In this document: piece by piece, positions 34,401-46,655 of the stretch
How the letters are laid out: each line of letters opens with the position of its first letter
Numbering within the stretch: position 1 is the stretch's first letter
Assembly (NCBI GenBank): GCA_037074615.1
Contig: CM073558.1
Location: 2,843,501-2,907,500 of the forward strand
DNA from: Leucaena leucocephala
Lineage: Eukaryota > Streptophyta > Magnoliopsida > Fabales > Fabaceae
Length of the DNA: 64,000 bases
Direction: 5' to 3'
Translations under genes and position numbers: made by a program
The notes under the pieces: model-generated
Database searches by the model: none
What the model saw: only the letters and a program-made list of their open reading frames with translations
Told to the model about the DNA's origin: nothing

Positions 34401-36089
34401 ATGGGGATCAAGCCAGTAAAATAACCAAACAACAACTAGAGATTAACATGGGTGGACTCACTGTAGACCAGGTGATTAATTATTAATTAATAAATAAATT
34501 TGTGTTCCACAATTTACATATTATTTCTGATATTGAATCATTACAAAATTGACAATTGATTGAATATATAGGCAATCATGAACAAGAAGCTTTTCATTTT
34601 GGATCACCATGATCCAATCATACCATATTTGAGGAGGATAAACCAAACTACCACAAAGGCATATGCTAGCAGGACAATCCTCTTCTTGAAAGATGATGGG
34701 ACTCTGAAACCATTGGCCATTGAATTGAGTAAACCTCATCCTGATGGAGACCAGCTTGGTGTTATCAGTGAAGTTCACTTGCCTGCAGAACATGGTGTTG
34801 AGAGTGCCATCTGGCTCTTAGCCAAAGCTTATGTTGTTGTCAATGATTCTTGCTATCACCAACTCGTCAGTCACTGGTATGATTTCTGATGCAACTAAAC
34901 TTTAACAAACATATATATATATCAATCATGTTCTTCATCTAACTTATTTTGATGAATTTGTCTGTGTTTCACAGGTTGAACACTCATGCAGTGATTGAGC
35001 CATTCGTGATTGCAACAAATAGGCATCTCAGTGTGCTTCATCCAGTTTATAAACTTCTTCTTCCTCACTACCGTGACACCATGAACATCAATGCACTTGC
35101 TCGTGAGGTCTTGATCAATGCAGGAGGCATTATAGAAGACACATTCTTGTGGGGAAGGTATTCTTTAGAGATGTCTGCCAAAATTTACAAAGATTGGAAG
35201 TTTTATGAGCAAGCACTTCCTGTTGATCTTCTCAAGAGGTAAAAACTTCACCACCTAAAACCAGACCAACAGTGAGTAAATAAACCATGTTATACCATAG
35301 AATCAGGACATGAATTCATTTTTTTTTTGATTCAGGGGAATGGCAGAGTCAGATCCTGCATCTCCGAATGGAATTCGCCTGGTGATTGAAGATTACCCTT
35401 ATGCTGTAGATGGATTAGACATATATTTTGCAATCAGAACATGGGTCCAAGACTATATCAATTTCTACTATAAGACTGATGAAGCTATTAAACAAGACTC
35501 TGAGCTTCAATCATGGTGGAAAGAAGCTGTGGAGGTAGGTCATGGGGACAAGAAAGATGATCCAACATGGTTCAAGATGCAGAATCGCGGAGAGCTAATT
35601 GAAACCTGCACTATAATCATCTGGGTATCTTCAGCACTTCATGCAGCAGTGAATTTCGGACAATATCCCTATGGAGGCTACATTCTGAATCGCCCAACTC
35701 TGAGCAGAAGATTCATGCCTGAGAAAGGAACTCCAGAATACGATGAACTAGCGAAAGATCCTCATAAGGTTTTCCTGAAAACAATAACTCCAAAGAACAA
35801 AACGATCACTGACCTTTCAACCATAGAAATCTTGTCGAGGCACACTTCTGATGAGTTCTATTTGGGAGAGAGGGAAAGCCCTAATTGGACCTCCGATACG
35901 AAGCCACTGGAGGCTTTCAAGAAGTTTGGGAAGAAATTGGAAGAAATTGAGGGGAAGATCACGAGCAGGAACAAAGATGCAAAATTTAGGAACCGATATG
36001 GGCCAGTGGATATGCCTTACACTTTGCTGTTTCCCAGGAGTGACGTTGGCCTCACTGGGAAGGGAATTCCAAATAGTATCTCTATCTGA
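31402..36089 (+). CDS. LOX: Linoleate 9S-lipoxygenase (cytosolic, type 1), nine exons
   Basis: Oxygenates linoleic/linolenic acid to hydroperoxides, the entry to oxylipins. Exons: 31,402-31,612; 32,385-32,674; 32,765-33,002; 33,489-33,815; 33,910-33,995; 34,364-34,471; 34,572-34,876; 34,975-35,238; 35,336-36,089. They join in frame to 860 codons, the usual length and exon number. An N-terminal PLAT domain begins at once with no plastid transit peptide. Iron ligands are all present: H521 and H526 (HWLNTH), H712 and N716 (ALHAAVN) and the C-terminal I860 (GIPNSISI). These and the SRHTSDEFYLGER region fit 9-LOX rather than plastid 13-LOX; positional specificity is inferred. The start ATG at 31,402 lies 126 bp past the TATA box. 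A CYP74 pseudogene lies upstream in the opposite direction. Confidence 0.97.
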
Positions 36090-36140
36090 AGAATCTGAGT
36101 GTTTGTTTTCTGTATTTCGATGCATGAAAATAAGTTAGAA

Positions 36141-36256
36141 GGATTATCTAAATCCTTCTTCCCCTTGGACGCTTGTGGTTTTCTGTAGTATTTGGATGGG
36201 ATTATCTAAATCCTTCTTCCCCTTGGACGCTTGTGGTTTTCTGTAGTATTTGGATG
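36141..36256 (+). repeat. Perfect 58-bp tandem duplication in lipoxygenase 3' region
   Basis: The unit starting GGATTATCTAAATCCTTCTT and ending GTAGTATTTGGATG is present twice head to tail (36,141-36,198 and 36,199-36,256) without a mismatch. The first unit, with two preceding bases, forms a perfect 9-bp hairpin AGAAGGATT/AATCCTTCT around ATCTA. It begins 52 bp after the stop codon, so it probably lies in the 3' UTR. Confidence 0.92.
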
Positions 36257-37480
36257 TTTCCATGTTTGGAAATAACATAAATAATAACAATAATTATTAT
36301 GTTCCTACTATTCTCACTCTTACTTCTTAAATAATTACTTCTCCCACACTATTTATTTAATTTTGGATAAATTAAAAATTTAAATAAATTATTTAATTAT
36401 AATATATATGATTTGATTTGATCTCTTTAAAATATTTTTAATTTATTTTAGAGTTATATAACACTTAATATTTTGATCTTATTTCTTATATGTATCAAAT
36501 ATCTTAATTTTATTTGTATTATAATTTTATTTATAATTATTTTAATTTGATATAATTTCACCCATAATCTTTTTAATTTGATATAATTTTTCATGTAATC
36601 TTATTTCTCAAATACTAAAAATTACCCTAAATTAAAAAGATTATAGATAAAATTACACTAAATTAAAAATATTATAGATAAAATTATATAACAAATAAGA
36701 TTATAATATTAGACATATATAAAAAATAAGATTAAAATATTAAAATACTATATAATCTTTTATTTTAAAATTCTTTTTTTTTAATAAAATCCATGTGATA
36801 TTCCCCTTTTAATATTCCCTAGCTATCCAACAAATTTACTAAGCTTTGTTGATATTAAAAACATCTTTTAACATTATGGTTTGTGGTCACTATTTTAATT
36901 GTGGGCAAATCTCATTCCAAATTTTAGAAATTAAATAATAATATGATAGATTGATAATATTAAATTTTGAGGGAAGTGTATTATCAATTAAAATTTAAAA
37001 GGTTACAAATTTCCAATAAAATTAGTTACAAGGTGTGGCATAGTTTTGACAAATAGTTAGATCTTTCCAACATGTTGTTAAGAATTCAATTCCTGATTGT
37101 GTTTTAAAAAAAATCTTTTTAAAAGAGTAAAACTCATTTTTGTGATCAGTATTAGTTCTTAACTATCAATTATGATATTCTTAGTATTAAAAAAAATCCA
37201 ATCAAGTATATTATATTTATATTTAAACAAAAAAAAATACATATACAAAAATTTCCAATCAAACACAAAAATATATATAAGGATTCATACAAAAAAAATT
37301 TAAAAAGTTATTCATAGGCTCATCTAAAAATATTAAATATAGAAAAGTTTAAGGAATTTAAATTTTTAATTTAACTTATAAATATATAAGTTTTACGTGT
37401 AAATGGATTTTTTTTAAAAAAATGTTTATATGTAATTTTCTTACATATTTATAAGAGAAAGTTAATCATTTAATTATAAG
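36257..37480. other. Intergenic between LOX and TRB
   Basis: Very AT-rich, with no genes or recognisable elements. 37,480-37,642 is less AT-rich and is the presumed promoter-proximal region and 5' UTR of the TRB gene. Confidence 0.5.
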
Positions 37481-37642
37481 TTCATAACTTCATATACATA
37501 TTGAGAAACAAAAATAGGTAAGAAACAGAGCTAGGAGGGATTCCGGTCTTTTCTCTCTCTCCATTGAACCACACTCTTCCAGTTCCAGAGACTGAGCTGA
37601 CACAGAAACCGTTAGCAAGAGCGCAAGAAGTGTGAATTTCCA

Positions 37643-40600
37643 ATGGGAAATCAGAAGCAGAAATGGACGGCGGAGGAAGAAGAAGCATTACTCGCCGGAA
37701 TAGCGAAGCACGGTCCCGGCAAGTGGAAGAACATTCTCAAGGACCCCGTGTTTGCGCCTTTCCTCACTAGCCGTTCCAACATTGACCTCAAGGTTCCTTA
37801 CTCTTTCACTCCTCTTTCCTTGCCTTAGTTGACTATTCTATTAAATTTATGACATGGCAGGATTTCTTAGGGTTCCTCATTCCCTGTAGTTGCTGGTTGG
37901 TAAATTATTTTCCCGGAAATGATTGATGAAGACAATAGCTTTGCAAACTGTAGGCTTGAGTTAGTTTGTAGCTATATTTTTGAACCTTCTATAAGCTGGG
38001 TACCAAAACACTATGGTGTTTGGCTATTTCAAGTGTTATGATGCTCTGTTATGGCATGCTTTCGGCGAGAAATAAATGCTTGACTGTCCAGTCAGCTTCA
38101 CTTTTAATAATAGCACTCATCTTTGTAACTATTTTGTATGGCTTTATGTGAGTGCATATAGAAATAGAAGACAAATTACTCTTTGGAAAATTCTAATGAA
38201 TATTCAAACTGAGGATCATATTGAGGCAAGGGTTATCTTTTGAGGTTTTTATTTTGTTGATCATTATGGTAACTTGTTTTTATACTGTTGAAGAAATAAT
38301 TACTGTAAAAGTCATTGGTGGATTTTGTAATTTCTATTTTATGAACCAAGGGATGATGATCACTTAACAAAGACAGCTTCCTTTTGTGATTGGTCCTTCT
38401 TGAAGAACGGAATAAGTTTTCATGGAAAAAATCATGGAAGTAATGAACAAGAAAAACAAAATAAGAAAAACTTTAACTATCCTGACATCCGTGCTTTATA
38501 TTATCCCATACCATCTTCTTTTTCTGTATTTGGCAAATTTAAAATATCCACACTAGTGTATTTTTAATTTTAATGGTTCTGTATCCCGGAAGAAGTTAAA
38601 TCCAAATATATATTTCATCCTCCCTCTGTTATTATTCTTTTGACCTAGTAGGATAAATGGAGGAACTTAAGTGTTAATACTGCTGCTCAAGGTTCTAAAG
38701 ATAAAGCAAGGAATCCAAAGATTAAAGCTCTTATACCTGCTCCAGCTGCTAACTTTCAAAATGGTACTCCTGCTACTCCAGTTCGTCAAAGTGCAGCTTC
38801 TAATACCTCCATCGATGACGCAACTCAAAAAGCACAGGATGTGAAGAATGCTCCTCGGTATACTTTCACGTCTTTTCCTAATTTTTCACTCTTTCAAGTA
38901 TTTAACCATTCTTTATTGTATGAATGTTGACCAGTACAGTATGTTGCTCACTATCTGCGCTTTTCATCTTTCATACGAAATAGATTTGTTCATGGAAAAT
39001 AACGGATTCTTTGAATTCTAGTGATTCTTCCTTTTTGTTATTTTATATACAAATAGTCTGATGCGATGCATAACTGAAATAATAATTTAAAGGTTTCTTG
39101 ATTGAACTCATGCTTTTAACATTTAAACCCTGCTGAAATATATAGATAAATATTAAAAGAATAAAAACAAAGTTACATGGTGACCCGTAAAATGTGCGCA
39201 TAAAATTGAAAGAATTAAAAAGATTTCATGAAGCAGGAGCTTGAGCTGCACTATTAATGGCTTGTAAATAATGCGATTCCTCATAGATTTTATCTTTTAT
39301 GTTGATTTGTATTGGAATGAATGTGGCATATAATGACAATGATAAGCAGAGTTTATTTTCCATTTGGAGGATGCCTTATTTTCCCATAGTCCCATTGATT
39401 AACCTTGTTCTTGCTTAAAAATATTTTTCTTCTTCTATTAAAGGTTTATTGTGAATTATGCTAAAATGCAAATGAACAATTTCAGCACTAAACATTTGGC
39501 AAAGACCTTCAACTGACAATTAGCTCCTTCAACCTGCGATAGTGGCAAATAATCCTTACTGTTCAATCTAACATGCCCTTGTATAATTATTGTTTTTCGG
39601 CTTGTTGAAAATCATATCCTAAGGAATTTTTTGTTACTTTTTCTTTTTGTCGTTTCTGCCAGGTATAATGGAATGGTTTTTGAAGCCCTGTCAACAATAA
39701 AAGATACTAATGGTTCTGACATAAATACCATTGTTAGTTTCATTGAGGTACAGTTAAGGTCTAATGGTCGCAATAACTTTTGATATTGTACAATATGGTT
39801 CTAGTCAAAGGCTGTTTATTTCCCCAGTAATACCTGTATTTGGCTCGTTTTATCATGGATCATCTGACTCTGATTAATTACTCTTGTTATGACCATTTTG
39901 ATTTACATTTAGCCATACAGTTAAGTTTGTGTTACAGCCGCTGCTTTTTTTCCTTTTTCTTTTTGATGCTGCTGCATGAAGTAATATGAAGTGTTTGTCG
40001 TCCTTAATTATTAAGTCTAAGTTGAGTAACTCTAGTGTGTTTTCTATGCTTGAGTCCACTAAGGATGGTGATTGTGTATAATACTGCAGAAAAGGCACGA
40101 GGTACCTCCAAATTGCAGAAGGGCGTTAAGTATGAGGTTGAGGAGGCTTGTTGCTCAAGGGAAACTTGAGAAGGTAAAAGGATTAAAATTTTCATCATAT
40201 AGCCTTCGAGTATTTTTTCTTTACATGCATGATATTTAATATTGATACTGTCTTTCTTTTGTGCGATGGTTTCTTGCTTGGAATAGATAATTTCACTTCT
40301 ACAATATATAAGAAACTTTTCATCTGGTTACTTATCCTTCTTGAAGCGTGTTACTGGGGTGATTTGACTTCGATTCATGTCATGCAAATGATGATTGATT
40401 CCTTTTCTTTCTTTATGGAATATGTATGCATGTTTAGTGGTCTAGCTTAATACACTATTTCGTGAATTATCCCCAAACTTCGGGAAGCTTCTCTTAGTAC
40501 ATGTGCTCTATGACATCTTGTTCTTGAATTTCATGATTCAGGAATTAGATTGACATTGTATTTTGATCCTCAACTATGATATTACCTAATAATCCTAACA

Positions 40601-41334
40601 TGATAGAAGAATGTTAGGCTGACTAATTTTGCCATGTCAACATCTCATTGTTGCAATCCCTTCCTGCAATACTGCTTTGGTTTGATGGGATTTGTTGAAG
40701 CAGCAGTGAGATCAAAACCGTGATCTTCCACCAAGGGTGATCTTCATGCATTATGCCACAAAGGCATTGTCTGTAGCTTCACCTTTATTGTGATATAGTC
40801 TGGTCACATAAGCAAACCTATAAATAAATTCAAGTTGCTAGTATCTTAAAGCTTGTTTTCCTGTTCATGTGGTGGTGATTTCTCAACTCTACCCAACCCT
40901 GCAGGTACAAAATTGTTACAGGATAAAAAGGGACAGTCCTTCCGGGGCAAAAGCACTTCCAGTGAAACAAAAGGACATCTGGCAACATCAACCACCAACC
41001 TCTAGTTTAGTGCCGCCTTATGAGAGCGCTAAGGATGCTGCTGATACTGCAGCGTACAGACTTGCAGAAGCCGAAAACAAATCATTTCTGGCTGCTGAGG
41101 CAGTCAAGGAAGCAGAAAGACTCGCAAAATTTGCCGAAGAAGCTGATGCAGTATTACAACTAGTGAAAGAGATTTATGACCAATGTACTGATAAACAGTT
41201 CTATCTACATGTTAATACCCATTATTTTAAGAAAAAAAACAAAATTAATTACGTATAGTTTAACGTAAAATAACCTTGGTTCTTGTGGATTTGTTGATGC
41301 AGGTTCGCGTGGTGAAACTATTGTCTTGGCTTGA
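37643..41334 (+). CDS. TRB: Telomere repeat-binding factor (single Myb histone, TRB/SMH)
   Basis: Nuclear protein expected to bind telomeric and telobox DNA. Exons: 37,643-37,792; 38,652-38,857; 39,663-39,747; 40,090-40,173; 40,905-41,184; 41,303-41,334. They join in frame to 278 residues. An N-terminal Myb domain (residues 5-60; tryptophans 8, 28 and 53) ends in the plant telobox signature LKDKWRN (49-55). Residues 120-185 form a linker-histone H1/H5 globular domain (YNGMVFEALSTIK ... ALSMRLRRLVAQGKLE), and 205-262 is an Ala/Glu-rich coiled coil. The last exon is only 32 bp and supplies the end YDQCSRGETIVLA, so a model stopping in exon 5 read-through would be wrong. Family layout (Myb, H1/H5, coiled coil) is complete. 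Confidence 0.93.
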
Positions 41335-42995
41335 AGTTGTTGAATACAAGGTCGATCATAGATTTGAATCTCTGCATCGGGTTTTTTACCTTGTTTTCTG
41401 ATAGATTCTTTTTCCTCTTCCTGCACATTTATTTGTTATGGGTTACATCATACGTCATGTTTATATTAGGCTGACGTATTCTGTACCAAATTCGTCTAGA
41501 GTTCCACGGTGGAAGCAGTATATATGATGTGATAAATGATGTTTTATCACTTGGAAAGAGGGTGTCTCGATTGTAGCTACCCCTTTGTTTTTTATAGAAG
41601 TTTTGTCATCCTTAACCATGCTATACTTGAGAATGCCAGGTGTAAAAGTGAATCTTCCATTATTGTATGACACAAGGCAAATTATGACGTTGACAAAAAT
41701 CTTACAGTAAAATGCATATTATATATTATATACATTATGTACACTGGCATCTACCATGTGTTAATTACTCAGCTTTTTTTAACTTACAAAATTCATGATT
41801 TGTAAATGTAGTTATAGAATCTAATGTACTCTTGCAAGAGGTTGGTTATCTACAATCATACAGCTGCAAGTTAGTATTTAGTTTGTCTTAGGCTGTTAAT
41901 GCCTAGTCTTTGGCAATTTTTTTTCCTGATATGAAAATAAGGAATGGGTTAATCGTGTTTAAGATTGTAATAGTAACATATGTAAACGGTTGAATACTTT
42001 CTTGAGAATTTTGGAAGTCACAAGTCCATTTTAATTTATCTTGTTTTGAATTTATGAAATAGGAGCAATAATTAGTTGGCGCTCAGAATCAACCTCTAAT
42101 TCTTAAGAGAGGACATAGAAATAAGGGAAAGTAACAGAAAAATATTTTGAAAAATAATAAACATCAAAGTAAGACATTATCTTAATAATATTTGATCAAT
42201 TGTTGATAGCAGACCTGACTTGTAATTTATTAATTTTTAGAGTCTTTTTTCTGTCATTTCTTCTATAAATAATAAATATTTGATAGAGATAACATGACAC
42301 ATGAAATTAAAAAAAAAGTAATAAATTGATAATGATGCTGATAAATTATTAAAATTACAAGTTTATAATTAAACGTTAACGAGCTCATAATGGGTTTATA
42401 ATCACCAAATTCCAACACATTTGTAATGAACGCGACATTTGGTTTATTATTTTATTATTTCGAATACCAATTTTTTTGGCCAAAAATTTCGAATACCAAT
42501 TACATGCATTAAAGAACAAAGCAAAAAAGGCAAATTTTATACATAGACAAGCTCTTGGAAACTTAAGTAATTTTTTTTTAAAAAAAAGAAAATAAGAGCT
42601 CTATGCAAGATTAATCCTAATTCTACATTAGGCTGAGTAACATACTAATTATCAAAGAGTAAACCATTCCTTACATGTTGATTTTCATAGCACAGAATAA
42701 TAAACCTTGCTCAGAACTCAGAAGAGTCAGAAGAGAAGCATTATAACTTGAAAATGGAATAGCAGTCAGCATGACAAAAAAAATGATACAAGAATTGGAA
42801 TTCCTTTAGTTCTACAAAATGAAACATTAATTACCCCAGAATTGCCTTCAAGGAACTTGCAAATTCATTTGTTTGAAAAGTAAGGTAAAATTTGAGGTTT
42901 AACCGTTGGTCACATGTGATGCAACCATACAAAGTCCAGCAGCAAACCAAAATCCACTTACTAATCCCTTGCACACTCAAATTCCAAATTTTAAA
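41335..42995. other. Convergent intergenic region, TRB and NMT 3' ends
   Basis: TRB ends on the plus strand and NMT on the minus strand, so this 1.6 kb holds both 3' UTRs. The flanks (to about 41,700 and from about 42,660) are less AT-rich; the middle is AT-rich. No other gene is seen. Confidence 0.55.
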
Positions 42996-44300
42996 CTACA
43001 AGAGCACAAGACCAAGCTCAGATGGCTTCAGGGAACGTCTTATACGGTAGTTGTAAAGATAATAGTGAAGTTTCCCATCCCCTGGTCCGAACTTCAGTTC
43101 CTTCAAGAATGATTCATTTTGCATAACATCCAATGCATTGAAGACATCATAGTCCTGTTTTTTGGCTACAATGAGAGCATCATTCATCAGCTGAAGCAAT
43201 GGGGTCTTTGTTGAAACATTGTAATAGGAATAAGCTGCTTTCAGAATTGAATAATTTTGGTTGCCAAGGATGGTAGAAGGAAGAGTGTAAAAACTACAAA
43301 AGTCCGTGATCTCATGAGTCTCAGGACTTTCAACCAGAAAACTATCGACAACATTCTCCTTTGGAAGAAGCCAATGCTCAACATCATTTTCATCTAAATC
43401 AGGTGCAACAACAAAATCACTTAAGTATTTCCTAAGGAGCCTTGTAACTGCAGGAACATCATGGATCTCCATCTTTCTGAATCCTGGGGTGACTGTTGAT
43501 TCTGGCAACTTGTAAAGCTTAATTGTGCGACTCATTGTCATTCGTGCGCCAAGCCTAGAGAAGCCAACATCAATTAGCTTTTTGGGATTCAGAGATCTGT
43601 GCCAGTATTGGCAAGTTGCTATTGGTGTAGGAAGAATCACTCCAGCAGTATAGGCTGCCTGCCAGATATTCTCCAAATGCACCCTCCTGGTCACCTCCTT
43701 GATCATGACAGGAGCAAGCCTCTTTGATCTAAGCTTTTTATGAACGCACAAGAAATTTATCTCTGCCATGTTGACAACTTCATCACGAACTCGGATTCTA
43801 GCTGGAACACCTGTAATGAAGGCAACCAACTTCTTGGAACTTTTAACACGGACTCCAATGTGCCAACTCCTGAAAAAACCAGGAGGCTGCAATGCCCAGT
43901 GCAGAAATTCCTTCGAGTAGTTAAATCTGAACATGTTCTCATCATCCTCAACATAATTGTTAGCGAGAAGGTTATAAACCTCTTGGCATGTCTCCTCAGA
44001 GTTGATGTCACAAGTAACCCATTCATAGGGATTAGGAAGGTTGTATGGCTCTTGTTTGACCTCAGATAAGGGAGTTGGAACTTCAATAGGACCTTCTGGC
44101 AAACTAGTGTCACCTATATCCTTGAACTGCCCAACAGGTTGGGTTTCCCAAAATTTATGTCTTTTTTCAAGAGAGAGAGACTCTTGAACTTTTTGAGCCA
44201 GAGTTTCCAGTTGAAGATCACTTTCAGATGGTGCATTGCCATCTGGGTTGGGGTTTTGAGTCTCTTCGGGTAATTCAGAAGATATATTGCTATCAGCCAT
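42996..44300 (-). CDS. NMT1: Glycylpeptide N-tetradecanoyltransferase (N-myristoyltransferase 1)
   Basis: Transfers myristate from myristoyl-CoA to N-terminal glycines of signalling and trafficking proteins. It is one uninterrupted coding exon of 434 residues, the usual plant length. Visible family motifs: KFWETQPV (residues 49-56), FRSWHIGVR (143-151), the NMT signature EINFLCVHKKLRSKRLAPV (180-198), YWHRSLNPKKL, and the C-terminus KPSELGLVLL, whose terminal carboxylate is catalytic in this family. A GTG two codons further upstream is in frame; the ATG at 44,300 is chosen as start. A splice acceptor directly upstream (TTGTCTTTCAG, boundary at 44,314) indicates a 5'-UTR intron. Confidence 0.96.
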   Translation of the reverse strand: MADSNISSELPEETQNPNPDGNAPSESDLQLETLAQKVQESLSLEKRHKFWETQPVGQFKDIGDTSLPEGPIEVPTPLSEVKQEPYNLPNPYEWVTCDINSEETCQEVYNLLANNYVEDDENMFRFNYSKEFLHWALQPPGFFRSWHIGVRVKSSKKLVAFITGVPARIRVRDEVVNMAEINFLCVHKKLRSKRLAPVMIKEVTRRVHLENIWQAAYTAGVILPTPIATCQYWHRSLNPKKLIDVGFSRLGARMTMSRTIKLYKLPESTVTPGFRKMEIHDVPAVTRLLRKYLSDFVVAPDLDENDVEHWLLPKENVVDSFLVESPETHEITDFCSFYTLPSTILGNQNYSILKAAYSYYNVSTKTPLLQLMNDALIVAKKQDYDVFNALDVMQNESFLKELKFGPGDGKLHYYLYNYRIRRSLKPSELGLVLL

Positions 44301-44314
44301 TTCCACAAAGTTAT

Positions 44315-45653
44315 CTGAAAGACAATACTACTATTTTTAAAATAAACAATGATGGAAGGAAGCAAAAGTTTTTACATCAGATCAAATGGTTCTGAAGGGC
44401 ATAAAAAAGAAAGTATTCAAAACCCAGCCAAAATATGTCTACCGAATCTATAGTTAGTTGTTCCCAGTCCCACACAACTCCCCCTATTTTAGTGTCCAGT
44501 GAAGCATCAGTTTTTTCAATTACAACAAAGCAACATGTTCAAAGCTACTTAGGGATACAAAAGTGATTGAAGCATTTTGAGGTGATATACCCAAAAAAAC
44601 CGAGTTTCAACCTTTATAGAAAATAATCACCAAATTTAAGAAATCTGATAAAATTGCACAATGTGTTAGGAGGAATAACACAATGAAAGGAAGGTGTACC
44701 ATAAAGATAAATTATAATACAGACAAACAAAAATAACAAGGTCTTTAAGCCAACTTACAGATGATAGAATCTGATAATCTTATATGTATGAGTAATTGGG
44801 AAATACAAAGACAATTACAACTTCAACCCTTAGCTATTTGCATTGGATTCATAATAAACCACCAAAAATACAATATCGTGAATATCAACATCATATAGCT
44901 GTGCTCAAAGGAAATGGAACAAATTGATAGAGAATCCCAATCCTACAACATTATAAATTCGATTTTGCCAATCTGGCATCAAATCATTTATTTATTGTGG
45001 GGTTGAGAAGAATAAAGAGACTTTTTTTAGACTTGTACCAATTCAGAGGTGGAGAAGAAATTTTGAGTTCTTTCTTCCCTGGGCCAAACAAACACCCAAA
45101 CAAAGCTCAAACGAAAGAATAACTTCCATCTTATTCTGCTAGCAGAGTTTATACTACTAGTGTGGAAGGAATGTGCTGCCCTTTGAAACTTATTAAAACA
45201 GCTTCATCAACCAAATTAGGTGTTAGTGGGTCCAGGAACGTGAGAAGAACAAACAATCCACATAATTTAAGAGGATTGACCCTATTAAAGCCCCGTAATA
45301 GCCAGGCATTAGGGACAGCAGCAGGCGGAAGAAGAAATGATAACCCTTCCCATTAACATAAGCTACAGCCGTGAATGGGGGCAACTTTAGACAACCCACA
45401 AACACAGCAATGACAAGTATTCAAGATCTAAGCAGCAAGAGCTCGCGGAGACAACACATAAACCCCTTTCTAAAAACAAGATTTGTGTGGTCCTCGCACT
45501 GTGCCAAACCCAACACATCAAAAAGTACGTAGCTTCAGAAGCTGTAATTGTTTCCACGTTATACGAAGTCTAACGATTTCCTTCGTTTTAAAAGCACCCA
45601 AATGAAAGGCTGACGGAAATAATTTAATCAGGAAATAAAGAGTTAACTTTTAC
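44315..45653 (-). other. Probable 5'-UTR intron of NMT1
   Basis: On the minus strand an acceptor ends at 44,315, and a good donor (GTAAAAGTTAAC) starts at 45,653 next to a less AT-rich stretch (45,654-45,830) that would be the first, non-coding exon. The small frames inside (for example 45,162-45,356, plus) have no recognisable product. The structure is inferred, without transcript evidence. Confidence 0.5.
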
Positions 45654-45830
45654 CACAAATTGCAGCTGGTTTGAAGATTAATACATTCAGAGCAAACTGT
45701 CCAAGCTTCTTCTGGCTCGAATCCGTAAGATCTAATGATCCGTAATAGCTAGCGAGGAAGAGAGTTAGAGAGAGAAGGCGGAGGCTAACTAAAGCGAGGA
45801 GGAAAACTTTGGAATAACCCCATCGTCAAG

Positions 45831-46655
45831 GGTGCTGAGAAGTGTGACCCTGCAAGTTGCCGGAGGTTTTTTCTTTTTTCTCTCTCTCTTTGTTTTTTTA
45901 TAATATTCTTTCCTTCTTTCTTGCCTCCTCCTTTCTCCTAATTATAAATGTGAAGATTATAAGTTTTTGTAAACTTAATTATAATATAAATATATATTAT
46001 GCAAATATAAACATAAATTTCTCAAATACTATTTGCTAATTGTGAAGTGTTATTTGATATAAAATAAAAATAAAACTACAATAAAAAATAAATACAAAGG
46101 TTATAATTAAAAGTAATATAAATTAACCAATAATTAAATTATAAATTGAGTATAAGAAATTTTATATTATTATTCAATTAATATTATTGTTCCCTCTATA
46201 TCTCCTCATATCAAGTAGGATCATCATTATAGTAATTGAAATTGAAAATTCAACAAAACTGTCACTGTAACTAACTAAACCGTCCTTACAAGGAGTATAC
46301 TTTATAGTAAATAGGAAACGAAAAGAGAGGTATTTAATCTTACAATTAAGTGAATTTTCATAAAAAAAATACACTTTTTTTTATTTGATGGGAAATAAGT
46401 ACATTAAGCATATAAACATGCAAGTTTTCTCAAAATAAATAGGCAGAATGACATATAAAGCATCACCAAAATATAAAAATGATAAAATGGCCTATTTACT
46501 GAGGTTTTTAGAGACTTTTATGAAATTACGTTCCTTTATCAAATGATCTTATTGTTCTTATATTTAAAAAAAAAATCACTAGCCGTTGGAGCTCCGACTT
46601 GGACCATCAAAACTCTGATATGGAAGACTAGAAAATTATGGAAAGATATGATTTA
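45831..46655. other. Intergenic upstream of NMT1
   Basis: A pyrimidine run (TTTTTTCTCTCTCTC, about 45,868) is followed by AT-rich DNA. No gene or repeat recognised before the MITE at 46,656. Confidence 0.45.

Noticed and set aside
44301..44306. Two extra N-terminal codons on N-myristoyltransferase
   Set aside because: The upstream codon is GTG; the ATG at 44,300 is the normal start.
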